Assembly: GCF_041596335.1 (NCBI RefSeq)
Contig: NZ_JBFHIT010000005.1
Coordinates: 114,055-178,054, forward strand
DNA: 64,000 bases
Direction: 5' to 3'
From: Mangrovibacterium sp041596335
GTDB lineage: Bacteria > Bacteroidota > Bacteroidia > Bacteroidales > Prolixibacteraceae
In this document: piece by piece, positions 8,596 to 17,553 of the stretch
How positions within the stretch are numbered: the first letter of the stretch is position 1
How the letters are laid out: every line of letters starts with the position of its first letter
The notes under the pieces: model-generated
Told to the model about the DNA's origin: nothing
Seen by the model: the letters and a program-made list of their open reading frames with translations, nothing else
Databases searched by the model: none
Position numbers and translations under genes: made by a program

Positions 8596-10512
8596 ATGAG
8601 AAAATTATATAGATTCATTATACTATGTATTACGCTTTATAGCGTTGGTGCATGCGATTACCTGAATATTGTGCCGGACAACGTGGCAACAATTGATTAT
8701 GCCTTCAGAAACCGCACAGTTGCCGAAAAGTATTTGTTTACTTGCTACAGCTATCGCCCAACGATCGGTGGTGTAAACCTCGACCCGGCTCTGGGTGGCG
8801 CCGATGAAACCTGGTTGTATTACCCGGCCAACTGGCCAAACACTTGGATTGCTCGTGGCTATCAGAATGCTACCAGTCCGTATATTAACTACTGGGATGG
8901 CGAAAACAGCGGAAAACCTTTATGGGAAGGGATTCGCGATTGTAATATCTTTTTAGAGAATATTGGACAAGTTCAGGATATGGATGATTTTGAAAAAGAT
9001 CGTTGGATTGCTGAAGTGAAGTTCCTGAAGGCCTACTATCATTACTACTTGTTCAAATGCTATGGCCCGATTCCGATTGTTGATGTGAATTTGCCTATTT
9101 CGGCTGGTGTTGAAGAAGTAAAGGTTTATCGCGAATCGGTAGATGATGTGGTTACTTACATCACTGATCTAATGGCCGAAGCAATGGAGAATTTACCAAA
9201 ATCGGCTGATGTACTGGTAGGTATTGAAGCCGGCCGGGCTGATAAAACAATCGCCTCGGCTATGCGTGCCGAAGTTCTGATGCTTGCCGCAAGTCCGTTG
9301 TTTAATGGCAATACCGACTATGCCAGTATTGTTGATAATCGTGGCGTTCAGCTGTTCCCACAATCTTACGACGAAAACAAGTGGGTTTTGGCCGCTGAAG
9401 CCTGCAAAGAAGCCATCGACTTAGCTCATGAGGGAAACAAAGCCATTTACGACCTCGTAGATCCGATTATTGCCAATGCTCCGGACCAATTTAAGTTGCA
9501 AACAACCTATCGTCAGGCTATTTGCGACCGATGGAATAAAGAGCTGATTTGGGGAAATACCAATAACGACGCCAGCTGGTTGCAGGTGCAATCGCAGGCA
9601 AAGATCGTTCGTTTGAATGCCGAAGCCGAGAAAGTGGTGCGTAACTCATGGGCGCCTACTATTAAGCTGGTTGAAAAATACTATTCAACAAACGGTGTGC
9701 CTATTGAAGAGGATATCGATTGGCAAGATAACGGATGGTATACCAACAGATACAAAGTTCGGACAGAACCTTCAGCCGGAGAAGAGATTTACTATGTGAA
9801 AGAAGGAGAGAAAACGGCCTATCTGCATTTCGAACGCGAACCACGTTTCTATGCCAGTATTGGTTTCGACCGGGGTATTTACTTCGGAAGCGGATACTAT
9901 GACTTCCCGGGCAATGTGAAATTTGCTAATTTCTTCGCTCTTGGCGAATCTGGTAAATACTCGTCGGATAACTACAGTTTGACCGGCTACACAGCAAAGA
10001 AAATGCACAGTTTCAAAAATACATTAACCTCTTCGGCTTATACAACCGAATATTATCCGTTCCCGATTATGCGTTTGGCCGATTTATACCTGTTGTATGC
10101 CGAAGCATTGAACGAAGTAGGTGGACCAACTGAGGAAGTATTTACCTATATCGATGCGGTTCGCGAACGTGCCGGTTTGGCCGGAGTAAAAGAGTCGTGG
10201 CTAAATTATTCGGTTTATCCCAACAAGCCCGAAACAAAAGAAGGACTGCGCGAAATTATTCATCGCGAACGTACGATTGAGCTGGCGCTCGAAGGAAAAC
10301 GATTCTGGGATATCCGTCGCTGGAAGAAAATTGATGAATTGAATGAACAACCAAAAGGATGGAACATTCAAGGACAAAACACCGAAGACTTCTACAAGGT
10401 TCTTTCCGTTGCTCAGTCTCCGGTTAAATTCACAGTTAAAGACTACTTGTGGCCTATTAAAGAGGAGAATATCACGGTTAATAATAACCTGGTTCAGAAT
10501 TATGGATGGTAG
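8596..10512 (+). CDS. SusD/RagB-like glycan-binding lipoprotein
   Basis: A 638-residue SusD-family lipoprotein. The signal peptide ends in a lipobox (SVGAC at about 16-20), so it is anchored in the outer membrane. Typical features follow: the GIRDCNIFLENI helix region, the RWIAEVKFLKAYYHYYLFKCYGP TPR-like segment, and the C-terminal RERTIELALEGKRFWDIRRWK signature with a closing YLWPI…QNYGW. It forms the hinged lid over the SusC pore and binds the target glycan. It lies 13 bp after susC in the same operon. The family assignment is certain. The sugar specificity cannot be read from sequence. Confidence 0.97.
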   Translation: MRKLYRFIILCITLYSVGACDYLNIVPDNVATIDYAFRNRTVAEKYLFTCYSYRPTIGGVNLDPALGGADETWLYYPANWPNTWIARGYQNATSPYINYWDGENSGKPLWEGIRDCNIFLENIGQVQDMDDFEKDRWIAEVKFLKAYYHYYLFKCYGPIPIVDVNLPISAGVEEVKVYRESVDDVVTYITDLMAEAMENLPKSADVLVGIEAGRADKTIASAMRAEVLMLAASPLFNGNTDYASIVDNRGVQLFPQSYDENKWVLAAEACKEAIDLAHEGNKAIYDLVDPIIANAPDQFKLQTTYRQAICDRWNKELIWGNTNNDASWLQVQSQAKIVRLNAEAEKVVRNSWAPTIKLVEKYYSTNGVPIEEDIDWQDNGWYTNRYKVRTEPSAGEEIYYVKEGEKTAYLHFEREPRFYASIGFDRGIYFGSGYYDFPGNVKFANFFALGESGKYSSDNYSLTGYTAKKMHSFKNTLTSSAYTTEYYPFPIMRLADLYLLYAEALNEVGGPTEEVFTYIDAVRERAGLAGVKESWLNYSVYPNKPETKEGLREIIHRERTIELALEGKRFWDIRRWKKIDELNEQPKGWNIQGQNTEDFYKVLSVAQSPVKFTVKDYLWPIKEENITVNNNLVQNYGW

Positions 10513-10546
10513 TAATGACTCAATTAACGATTAAAACGCAGAGAAA

Positions 10547-11716
10547 ATGAAAAAATATATCTATATACTACTCGTTGCTGTTTGGGCATTTGCCTGCGAT
10601 GAAGAGCCTATCGGGCAGCAACCTACAGATGCAATCGCTCCCGGACCGGTTTCAAATATAACCGTGGAAAATATTCCGGGCGGTGCTATTTTAACCTACG
10701 ACCTTCCCGATGATGAAGACTTGCTTTATGTAAAAGCTGTTTATACTCTAAGTGATGGACTTGAAAGCGAGGTTCGTGCTTCGTTATACTCCGATACGCT
10801 GAAAATTGAAGGTTTTGGTGATACGCTGACTCACGAGGTTTCGGTGGTTGCAGTAGACCGCAGCCGTAACGAGTCTGAAAAAGTGTACACCACTGTTGAG
10901 CCGCTCACACCTCCGGTGCATATCGTTGGCGAAACATTGAACATGGTTACCGACTTTGGTGGTGTAAGTGCTTTTTGGCAAAACACTCTCCGTGCTGAAG
11001 TATCAGTTGTTATGCTGATGGAAGATAACAATGGCGAATATGTGCCGGTGAATACCGTTTATAGCACGATGGAGGATGGAGTTGGTTCTTATCGTGGGTT
11101 GGATACCATCCCGGGTAATTTCGCCATTTATGTACAGGATCGCTGGGCGAATCAGAGTGAAATTAAATACTATTCGCTTACTCCGCTTTATGAAACGCAG
11201 CTTGATCGCTTGAAGTTTAGTGAAGTAATTTTGCCGGGTGATGAACCTGCTGCCTACGGTTGGATCCTTCCTAACCTTTGGGATGGAACGGTTAGCAAAA
11301 ACAGTGGTTTCCACACCGGTAGTACAGGAAATTGGCCTCAATATGTCACATTCGACCTGGGTGTGAATGCTCAGCTTAGCCGCATGAAAGTATTCCAGCG
11401 TACGGGCTACGAATACCGACACGGAAACCCGCGTAGTTACGAAGTGTGGGGGTGCACCGAACTTACCAGTGATATTCTCACCGGAAGCTGGGATGGATGG
11501 ACAAAATTATTGGACTGCGAATCAATTAAGCCATCCGGACTTCCACTGGGATCGACCTCCGCCGAAGATATCGCCTGGGTTGCGGCAGGTGAAGAGTTTA
11601 TCTTTTCGCCAACGCTGCCAAGGACTCGTTATATCCGCTTTAAAGTGACACGTAACTGGTCTGATGGTTCTTTCTTCCACTTGACTGAACTCGAATTTTA
11701 TGGCGATAACAGGTAA
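10547..11716 (+). CDS. Surface lipoprotein with DUF4959/DUF5000-type domains (putative glycan-binding)
   Basis: A 389-residue lipoprotein (lipobox AVWAFAC at about 11-17). The N-terminal part has the APGPVSNITVENIPGGAIL style of the DUF4959 domain found directly after SusD in many PULs. A second Ig-like segment (about 120-220) resembles DUF5126. The C-terminal half (about 225-389) is a discoidin-like DUF5000 domain (LPNLWDGTVSKNSGFHT, VTFDLG, RYIRFKVTRNW, LTELEFYG). It sits in the SusE/SGBP position, so it is probably a surface glycan-binding protein that delivers oligosaccharides to SusCD. Function is from family and position. No catalytic motif is seen. Confidence 0.85.
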   Translation: MKKYIYILLVAVWAFACDEEPIGQQPTDAIAPGPVSNITVENIPGGAILTYDLPDDEDLLYVKAVYTLSDGLESEVRASLYSDTLKIEGFGDTLTHEVSVVAVDRSRNESEKVYTTVEPLTPPVHIVGETLNMVTDFGGVSAFWQNTLRAEVSVVMLMEDNNGEYVPVNTVYSTMEDGVGSYRGLDTIPGNFAIYVQDRWANQSEIKYYSLTPLYETQLDRLKFSEVILPGDEPAAYGWILPNLWDGTVSKNSGFHTGSTGNWPQYVTFDLGVNAQLSRMKVFQRTGYEYRHGNPRSYEVWGCTELTSDILTGSWDGWTKLLDCESIKPSGLPLGSTSAEDIAWVAAGEEFIFSPTLPRTRYIRFKVTRNWSDGSFFHLTELEFYGDNR

Positions 11717-11747
11717 GCTTAGTTCATAAAACTAAAATGAAAAAAAG

Positions 11748-12956
11748 ATGAAAAAAATATATCTGTATTTGATAGTAATAACTTCTGTTTTAATCCATTC
11801 GTGTACGGAGATGAATGATTTGCACGAAGGTTATCTCGAAGAGGGCGAAACAATTTATGCGGCCAAAGTCGACAGTGCCGCAGCGCTTGCCGGTGACAAC
11901 CGGATTCAACTTGATTTGATCATTGAATCACAACGAATTGATTTTGTTCGTATTTATTGGAACGACTACACTGATTCGAGCGATGTGGCAATAGGCAACC
12001 AAATTGGTACATTTTCTCACGTAATTGATAACATGGAGGAGAGGAGCTACATCTTTCAATGTATGAGCTTCGATAAATTTGGTAATCCTTCGCTGCCTTA
12101 CGAGGTTACTGGAAAAGTTTATGGCGATAATTATCGCACCCAGTTATCGAACCGTCGGGTATCGATGGAGCAGGTTGATACCGAAACTGCTACTAGCGTG
12201 ATTTTACTAAATTGGACCATTCTTAGTTCACTGGATCAAGGGGTGATGTTGGAATACACTGATGCCCTGGGCAATTTGGTGCAAACAATGGTGCCGGCCG
12301 ACGAAACGAAAACTTATATTGAAAGTTGGAAGTCGGAAGGTACAATAAAGTACAGTACGGTGTACAAGCCCGAAGAAACTGCCGTTGATGTATTTGAGGC
12401 TGAGCAAATGGAAATGTCTTTCCCTTTGCGGGTTTTACAATTGGATCGGGGGTTGTGGCAGAAAGTTGTTCTTCCTACCGATGGAGTCTTTGATTGTTAC
12501 GGGGGTAGCATCGAAAACCTTTGGGATGGAGGCCGGGATACCTGGTATCACTCAAATTGTGTTCTCGATGGCACCGATGGTGTCCCTCATCACTTCACAC
12601 TCGATCTTGGTGTTACAGCCGAATTGACAAGCTTCCTGGTTACCCCTCGTCAAAGCCGGAATACCCGAAATCCAAAGCATTTCCAGATTTGGGGTAGAGC
12701 CGATTTAGATGGTGCCGAAACAACTGCAGCTCCAACCGATCCGGACTGGGATGTAGATGCTGAAGCAAAAGGGTGGATTCTAATTCACGAGGAATTCTGC
12801 GATGAGTCGTGGAACGGATCAAACGCTGATTACGAAGTGGAGATTGGGAACGATACTCCGGTTCGGTACATTCGATTCCGAGTTCTGGAAACCTTTGATG
12901 GTGGCCAGCAAACAGCTTTGTCTGAATTTGAATTCTGGGCTAGCAGTATCCAATAA
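11748..12956 (+). CDS. Surface lipoprotein with DUF4998 and discoidin-like domains
   Basis: A 402-residue lipoprotein (lipobox LIHSC at about 15-19). The N-terminal region (about 25-230), with the TEMNDLHEGYLEEGE opening, matches the DUF4998 style of PUL surface proteins. The C-terminal half is discoidin/F5-8C-like (about 240-402: ENLWDGGRDTWYHS, FTLDLGVTAELTSF, RYIRFRVLET). It shares this end with the preceding gene but has a different N-terminus, so the pair probably offers two binding modules for the same glycan. It is the last gene of the first transcription unit, with a strong terminator 50 bp downstream. Confidence 0.82.
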   Translation: MKKIYLYLIVITSVLIHSCTEMNDLHEGYLEEGETIYAAKVDSAAALAGDNRIQLDLIIESQRIDFVRIYWNDYTDSSDVAIGNQIGTFSHVIDNMEERSYIFQCMSFDKFGNPSLPYEVTGKVYGDNYRTQLSNRRVSMEQVDTETATSVILLNWTILSSLDQGVMLEYTDALGNLVQTMVPADETKTYIESWKSEGTIKYSTVYKPEETAVDVFEAEQMEMSFPLRVLQLDRGLWQKVVLPTDGVFDCYGGSIENLWDGGRDTWYHSNCVLDGTDGVPHHFTLDLGVTAELTSFLVTPRQSRNTRNPKHFQIWGRADLDGAETTAAPTDPDWDVDAEAKGWILIHEEFCDESWNGSNADYEVEIGNDTPVRYIRFRVLETFDGGQQTALSEFEFWASSIQ

Positions 12957-13006
12957 TATGCGCAAATGAAAACTCATAACAACATTAGTTTTTGTTAAAT
13001 ACATCA

Positions 13007-13042
13007 GAAGGTGCAGCAGTTTTGTTGCGCCTTCTTGTTTTT
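13007..13042 (+). terminator. Intrinsic terminator after the SusCD operon
   Basis: A 12-bp stem (GAAGGTGCAGCA at 13007-13018 with TGTTGCGCCTTC at 13023-13034, allowing G-T pairs) has a 4-base loop and is followed by TTGTTTTT. It separates the SusCD-lipoprotein operon from the gene at 13075. Confidence 0.85.
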
Positions 13043-13074
13043 CACCCCGGTTCAAAATTTAAAGAACAAGAAAA

Positions 13075-14319
13075 ATGAATGTTAGACAGCTTTTATTACT
13101 TGCCTTTTTATTTGGCTGTGTGCCGTTTGTGAATGCGCAAAGTAGTTTCGAACAAGGATACTACATTGACAATGCAGGGAGTAAAACCACCTGTTGGATC
13201 CGAAATGTGGGGACAGCAGAGTCGGCCGGAAAATACGAGTACCGAGTAGATCCCGATGGCGATATTGCCCCGTTTTCATTGGCAAAAGTGGCCGAATTCG
13301 GAATTGAAAACAAGCTGAAATGTATCCGGGCGTTGATTGCTGTTGATATTACTCCGGAACGAATAAAACGCGAGGAACAAGCCAGTCAGGAACCGGAATG
13401 GGACATGGGGCATGCGTTTCTGAAAGTGCTTGTTGATGGCGATGCGGCCAAGCTTTATTCATATTTCACCGAAGGTGAAGAACTATTCTACTTTCAAACA
13501 GATTCGTCAAAAATATTGCTGCTTCGTCACAAAGTTTATAGCCTCGAAATTACGCCTGGAATAGTCGAGAAAAAGCTGGTCGACAATACCTACCGCGACC
13601 AGTTGGTGAACTACCTGCCTTGCCCGGAACGCTTAGATCCCCAATCGCTGAGTTACTCCAGAAAGGCCCTCATGGCTTATTTTCAGGTGTATAATGAATG
13701 TCAACAAGCTTCCTACTCACATCCCGAGTATGCACAACATAAGCGAGGGAGGTTTTCCATCAAACTTGGTGCAAGCTTTAACCGAATGGAGATGAGTGTC
13801 TCTGAGCAAACTGCCGGAATGTCGATCTATTTTTCCGATGAATACAGCCCCGGTTTTAGTGCCGAAGCGGAGTATATTCTTGCTTTCAACAACTATAAAT
13901 GGGGCCTGTTCTCCGAGCTAAACTATTACAGTTACTTCTCCGGGTATTCCGAGAATTCTGTAAACGACAATCACGATGGCTATGTGGTCGATTATAAAAC
14001 CATTGAGTTTCCTTTTGGGGTGAATTATTACATGCATCTCAATAAAAACAACCACTTGTATGTCCGTCTGGCTTTTGCACCGCATGTGGTATTGAGCAAG
14101 TCGTCTATTTTGTTGAATGCCGACGAGGGGCATGGTTTTTCAAATGTTTCGAGATCCTTTGTCGGAGTAGGCTATAACTACAAACGCTTGAGTTGCGAAG
14201 CTCGTTTTTACTCCAGGCAAGATTTAACCAGCAACCTGCATCAGCGGGGATCGGAATATGGCCAGATTTCATTCCGCCTAACGTATGCTTTGTTTCAAAA
14301 AAACGGACCTGTTTTGTAA
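13075..14319 (+). CDS. Secreted/outer membrane beta-barrel-type protein of unknown role
   Basis: A 414-residue protein with signal peptide (1-22, ending VNAQ). The N-terminal part opens FEQGYYIDNAGSKTTCWIRNVG, a style I associate with a common Bacteroidota family of outer membrane proteins with a soluble N-terminal domain. The C-terminal half (about 220-414) has alternating aromatic beta-strands (YKWGLFSELNYYSYFSGY, FPFGVNYYMHL, FRLTYALF) as in an 8-10 strand barrel. It lies between two PUL transcription units, after a strong terminator, and I see no good promoter in the 30 bp before its start, so it may depend on readthrough. Its role in glycan use is not evident. Confidence 0.6.
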   Translation: MNVRQLLLLAFLFGCVPFVNAQSSFEQGYYIDNAGSKTTCWIRNVGTAESAGKYEYRVDPDGDIAPFSLAKVAEFGIENKLKCIRALIAVDITPERIKREEQASQEPEWDMGHAFLKVLVDGDAAKLYSYFTEGEELFYFQTDSSKILLLRHKVYSLEITPGIVEKKLVDNTYRDQLVNYLPCPERLDPQSLSYSRKALMAYFQVYNECQQASYSHPEYAQHKRGRFSIKLGASFNRMEMSVSEQTAGMSIYFSDEYSPGFSAEAEYILAFNNYKWGLFSELNYYSYFSGYSENSVNDNHDGYVVDYKTIEFPFGVNYYMHLNKNNHLYVRLAFAPHVVLSKSSILLNADEGHGFSNVSRSFVGVGYNYKRLSCEARFYSRQDLTSNLHQRGSEYGQISFRLTYALFQKNGPVL

Positions 14320-14342
14320 GCGGAGGTTTATGGCTGCTATCA

Positions 14343-14414
14343 GTGTTGCAATCATGCAATTATAGCTTCAGTGTGCAACAAATATCTTAGGATTTGCAAC
14401 ATGTCTGCTAGTTA
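14343..14414 (+). promoter_or_regulatory. Regulator-binding element upstream of GH88
   Basis: This is the second full copy of the element at 4785-4854. Boxes begin at 14355 (TGCAATT, degenerate), 14374 (TGCAACA) and 14395 (TGCAACA followed by TG), spaced 19 and 21 bp. The flanks are also conserved (for example TGTTGnAnTC at the left and CTAGTTATT against TTAGTTGTT at the right). It begins 23 bp after the end of the preceding gene. Probably the HTCS output site for the long enzyme operon. Confidence 0.7.
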
Positions 14415-14440
14415 TTTGATAGCTCCGGCAACTAATTTTG
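14412..14440 (+). promoter_or_regulatory. Predicted promoter of the enzyme operon
   Basis: TAATTTTG at 14433-14440 matches TAnnTTTG. The -33 position holds TTA at 14412-14414 with an 18-bp spacer, aligned with TTG in the susC promoter. The distance from the last TGCAACA box to the -7 element is 38 bp in both promoters. The leader to the GH88 ATG at 14658 is about 210 nt. I see no strong hairpin in it. Confidence 0.6.
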
Positions 14441-14657
14441 ACAAAAAGTACATGAGAACATGCGCGTTGGTGATATGAACCTATGCGTAATAAAAAGAAA
14501 ACGAATTTTAGTAAAAAAACACAAAGATGGGAAGGATAAAAATTTTGTGCCGTAGGTTTTGGTGAGTAAATGTACCGCTCTTGACGGTGGTTTGAAATTG
14601 ATCGGGTGCCAATTCTATAGAAACTAAATTTTTGCCTCTTTTTTAATTAACCTAATT

Positions 14658-15848
14658 ATGAAGGATTTTATAGCAATCAGTTTGATTACTCTTCTTTTCG
14701 CGGGTTGTTGCAACCAAAGCAACGACTTTGCCGGTTTGGTAAAACATTCAGAAAAACAATTTGAAGAAGCTTTGGAGATCATTGAGCCCATTCGGGAGGA
14801 TAGCATCGGAGAGTTTCCCCGTACTTTCGAGGACGGCAAGGTTAAAATGGTAGCTTCGGCCGATTGGACGAGTGGTTTTTTCCCCGGAAACCTGTGGATG
14901 ATGTACGAACTAACAGGAAAAGAGGAATGGAAGCAACGCGCAATTGAATTTACCTCGCCGTTAAAAGCCGAGCAATGGAATGGCTCCGACCACGATATTG
15001 GTTTTAAAATGTATTGTAGTTATGGAAGAGCGATCAAATTTGTCGATGATCCGGAATATCGCGAAATCCTGATTCAATCGGCAAAAACATTGGCTACGCG
15101 TTATAGTCCGGTGGTGGGCTGTATTCGCTCCTGGAATAACAACCCGGTTACCAGCCATTGGAAATATCCGGTGATCATCGATAATATGATGAATCTGGAA
15201 CTGCTATTGTGGGCTGCTAACGAAACCGGAAATGAAAGTTTCAAGGAAATTGCAGTCAGTCATGCGCTTACAACTATGGAAAGTCAGTTTCGTGAAGACT
15301 ATTCATGTTACCATGTGGTTGACTATGATCCTGAAACCGGCGAAGTGTTGAACCGGAACACGCACCAGGGTGCCGCCGATGAAAGCGATTGGGCCAGAGG
15401 GCAAGGTTGGGCAGTATATGGCTACACCATGATGTATCGCGAAACCGGAATTCAGGAGTTTTTAAACCATGCCCGAAAAATTGCTGACTATTTGTTAACG
15501 ATTGATGGAATGCGGGAAGGGGAAATTCCTTACTGGGATTTTGAAGCCCCCGAACTGCCTAATGAGCCTTACGATGCTTCAGCTGCCGCAGTCATTTCTT
15601 CCGCCTTATTTGAGCTTTATCAATACACTTCAAACGAAGCATACTACAAAACAGCCGATGGTTTGCTTGCCAGCTTGTCGTCTCCCGAGTTTTTAGCCGA
15701 GGTGGGCCAAAACGGTGGTTTCTTGCTGAAACATTCCACCGGCTCCAAACCCTTCAATTCCGAAATTGATGTACCCTTGGTATACGCTGACTACTATTTT
15801 CTCGAAGCACTGATCCGAAAAAACAACTGCACCAAAGCCGAGGTGTAA
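14658..15848 (+). CDS. GH88 unsaturated glucuronyl hydrolase
   Basis: A 396-residue lipoprotein (lipobox LLFAGC) of glycoside hydrolase family 88. It has the family marks SADWTSGFFPGNLWMMYELT, SDHDIGF (Asp113, matching the first catalytic Asp of known enzymes), IIDNMMNLELLLWAA (Asp175, matching the second), DESDWARGQGWAVYGY and YDASAAAVISSALFELY. These enzymes remove the 4,5-unsaturated uronic acid left at the non-reducing end by polysaccharide lyases, through hydration of the double bond. Its presence implies lyase action in this pathway, in line with the heparinase II/III-type genes downstream. It is the first gene after the second PUL promoter, and a 222-bp gap separates it from GH30. Confidence 0.93.
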   Translation: MKDFIAISLITLLFAGCCNQSNDFAGLVKHSEKQFEEALEIIEPIREDSIGEFPRTFEDGKVKMVASADWTSGFFPGNLWMMYELTGKEEWKQRAIEFTSPLKAEQWNGSDHDIGFKMYCSYGRAIKFVDDPEYREILIQSAKTLATRYSPVVGCIRSWNNNPVTSHWKYPVIIDNMMNLELLLWAANETGNESFKEIAVSHALTTMESQFREDYSCYHVVDYDPETGEVLNRNTHQGAADESDWARGQGWAVYGYTMMYRETGIQEFLNHARKIADYLLTIDGMREGEIPYWDFEAPELPNEPYDASAAAVISSALFELYQYTSNEAYYKTADGLLASLSSPEFLAEVGQNGGFLLKHSTGSKPFNSEIDVPLVYADYYFLEALIRKNNCTKAEV

Positions 15849-16070
15849 GCAATACGGTTTGGTGGTTTTGCCTTTCAAAGGCAAACGGGAACCCAGCACC
15901 TTCGGAATTTTAATACGTGTAGAAGAAAAGCCCGATCAACGGGAGGTCTGAATACGATGAAACAAACCTGTTGCTTAGAGCAGAAACGACAACTGAAACT
16001 ATTTTGCGGCAGCAGGTAAGTTCCATCAACGAATCAAAAAAACAAGTTATTCACTGAGTAAAATAAACCA

Positions 16071-17501
16071 ATGAAAAAATTATCCGTCAGCCTGACAGTC
16101 ATTTCACTCCTGATTCTAAATTCGATTTACGCCCAACGAGTAGCGGTTGTTTACACAACGCCAACCGAGCGCTGGGTTGAAACGACAAAAGCGGCAAAGG
16201 TTGAAACATCGGCCGATGACGCGGATATCACCGTTTTTGTCGACCAAAAACTGCATGAAATTGATGGCGTCGGTGGTGCTTTTAACGAATTGGGTTGGAC
16301 TGCCATACAGGCTTTGCCGGCAGAAAAACAGCAAGAGGTGTTCAACTCCCTGTTTTCAGCCGGGGGCTGTAATTTCTCCATGTGCCGAATCCCGGTTGGC
16401 GCCAGCGATTACGCGCTTAGTTACTACTCGAGTAACGATGTTCCCGAAGACTTTGAGATGAGGGACTTTAACATCGACCGCGATAAATTCATTCTTATTC
16501 CCTACATCAAAGGAGCTTTGAAGGTTCGTCCGAATCTCTTGGTTTGGGCATCGCCTTGGTCGCCTCCGGCCTGGATGAAAGTGAATGAACACTATGCCAT
16601 GCGTAGTGGTGATTTTGAAAATGCCTCTGAGGGGAATAAAATGGTTCCCGATGCACAAATCTTAAATAACGCAACAGCCTTTAAAATGCAGGAGCGTTAC
16701 CTGAAAGCTTACGCGCTCTATTTTTCAAAATTTGTTCAGGCTTATGCCAATGAAGGTGTTCCGCTTTTTGCTATTCAGCCTCAAAACGAAATTGCCTATC
16801 AGCCCAATTGGCCAAGCTGTACCTGGCGCCCCGAGGATATGGCCTACTTCATCGGCGAGTTCCTCGGACCGCAGTTTGAAAAAGACAGCTTGGATGCCCA
16901 AATTTGGTTAGGAACGGTTAATTCAGGCGATCCGCAATATGTGCGCACCATCCTTCAACATAAATCTGCCGGAAAATATCTCACCGGTGTCGGTTTTCAA
17001 TGGGGAGGAGCCAAATCAATTCCAACCATTCACAAAGAGTTTAAAGACACCAAATTGATGCAAACCGAAAACAAATGTGGCGAACATGAAAATGACTGGA
17101 CTTCGGTGCAACGCTCATGGAAGGATATTGTGCATTACATCAGCAACGGAGCCGGATCGTACATGTACTGGAACATGGTGTTGGACGAGACCGGGAAAAG
17201 TGCTTGGGGATGGCCACAAAACTCAATGGTGGTAATCAATCGCGACAAAAAAGAAATTACCTACACCGACGAGTTTTACCTGTTCAAGCATCTATCTCAT
17301 TTTGTGCAGCCGGGTGCCCGCCTGCTTCATTCTTCGGAAGGTGAAAACCACCTGGCCTTTGAATTAGCTGACGGACGGGTGATGTTGCTGCTGAACAATC
17401 CCGCGGAGACCGGTAAAACGGTCAACGTACTGGTGGGGGCCACACCTGTTTCGGTGGAGCTGAAACCAAGCTCAATCAGTTCGGTGATTATAAGCAACTA
17501 A
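16071..17501 (+). CDS. GH30-family glycoside hydrolase
   Basis: A 476-residue secreted enzyme (signal peptide 1-22, SIYAQ) with the GH30 TIM-barrel plus beta-sandwich layout. It begins with IDGVGGAFNELGW, has WASPWSPPAWMK, the acid/base Glu240 in QPQNEIAY and the nucleophile Glu333 in MQTENKCG. The C-terminal strands (VNVLVGATPVSVELKPSSISSVII) complete the side sandwich. GH30 covers beta-glucosidase, beta-xylosidase, beta-fucosidase, beta-1,6-glucanase and glucuronoxylanase activities. I cannot fix the subfamily, so the substrate bond is open. A beta-linked xylose, fucose or glucose would fit the locus. Confidence 0.92.
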   Translation: MKKLSVSLTVISLLILNSIYAQRVAVVYTTPTERWVETTKAAKVETSADDADITVFVDQKLHEIDGVGGAFNELGWTAIQALPAEKQQEVFNSLFSAGGCNFSMCRIPVGASDYALSYYSSNDVPEDFEMRDFNIDRDKFILIPYIKGALKVRPNLLVWASPWSPPAWMKVNEHYAMRSGDFENASEGNKMVPDAQILNNATAFKMQERYLKAYALYFSKFVQAYANEGVPLFAIQPQNEIAYQPNWPSCTWRPEDMAYFIGEFLGPQFEKDSLDAQIWLGTVNSGDPQYVRTILQHKSAGKYLTGVGFQWGGAKSIPTIHKEFKDTKLMQTENKCGEHENDWTSVQRSWKDIVHYISNGAGSYMYWNMVLDETGKSAWGWPQNSMVVINRDKKEITYTDEFYLFKHLSHFVQPGARLLHSSEGENHLAFELADGRVMLLLNNPAETGKTVNVLVGATPVSVELKPSSISSVIISN

Positions 17502-17553
17502 AGGATTCCCGATTGGATCCAATTCTTTTAAAAGAACGATAATAGTACCTAAA

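Noticed and set aside
15867..15885. Inverted repeat TTTGCCTTTCAAAGGCAAA after GH88, considered as a terminator
   Set aside because: The stem has almost no loop room and is followed by CGGGAACCC, not a T tract, so it is unlikely to terminate transcription by itself.
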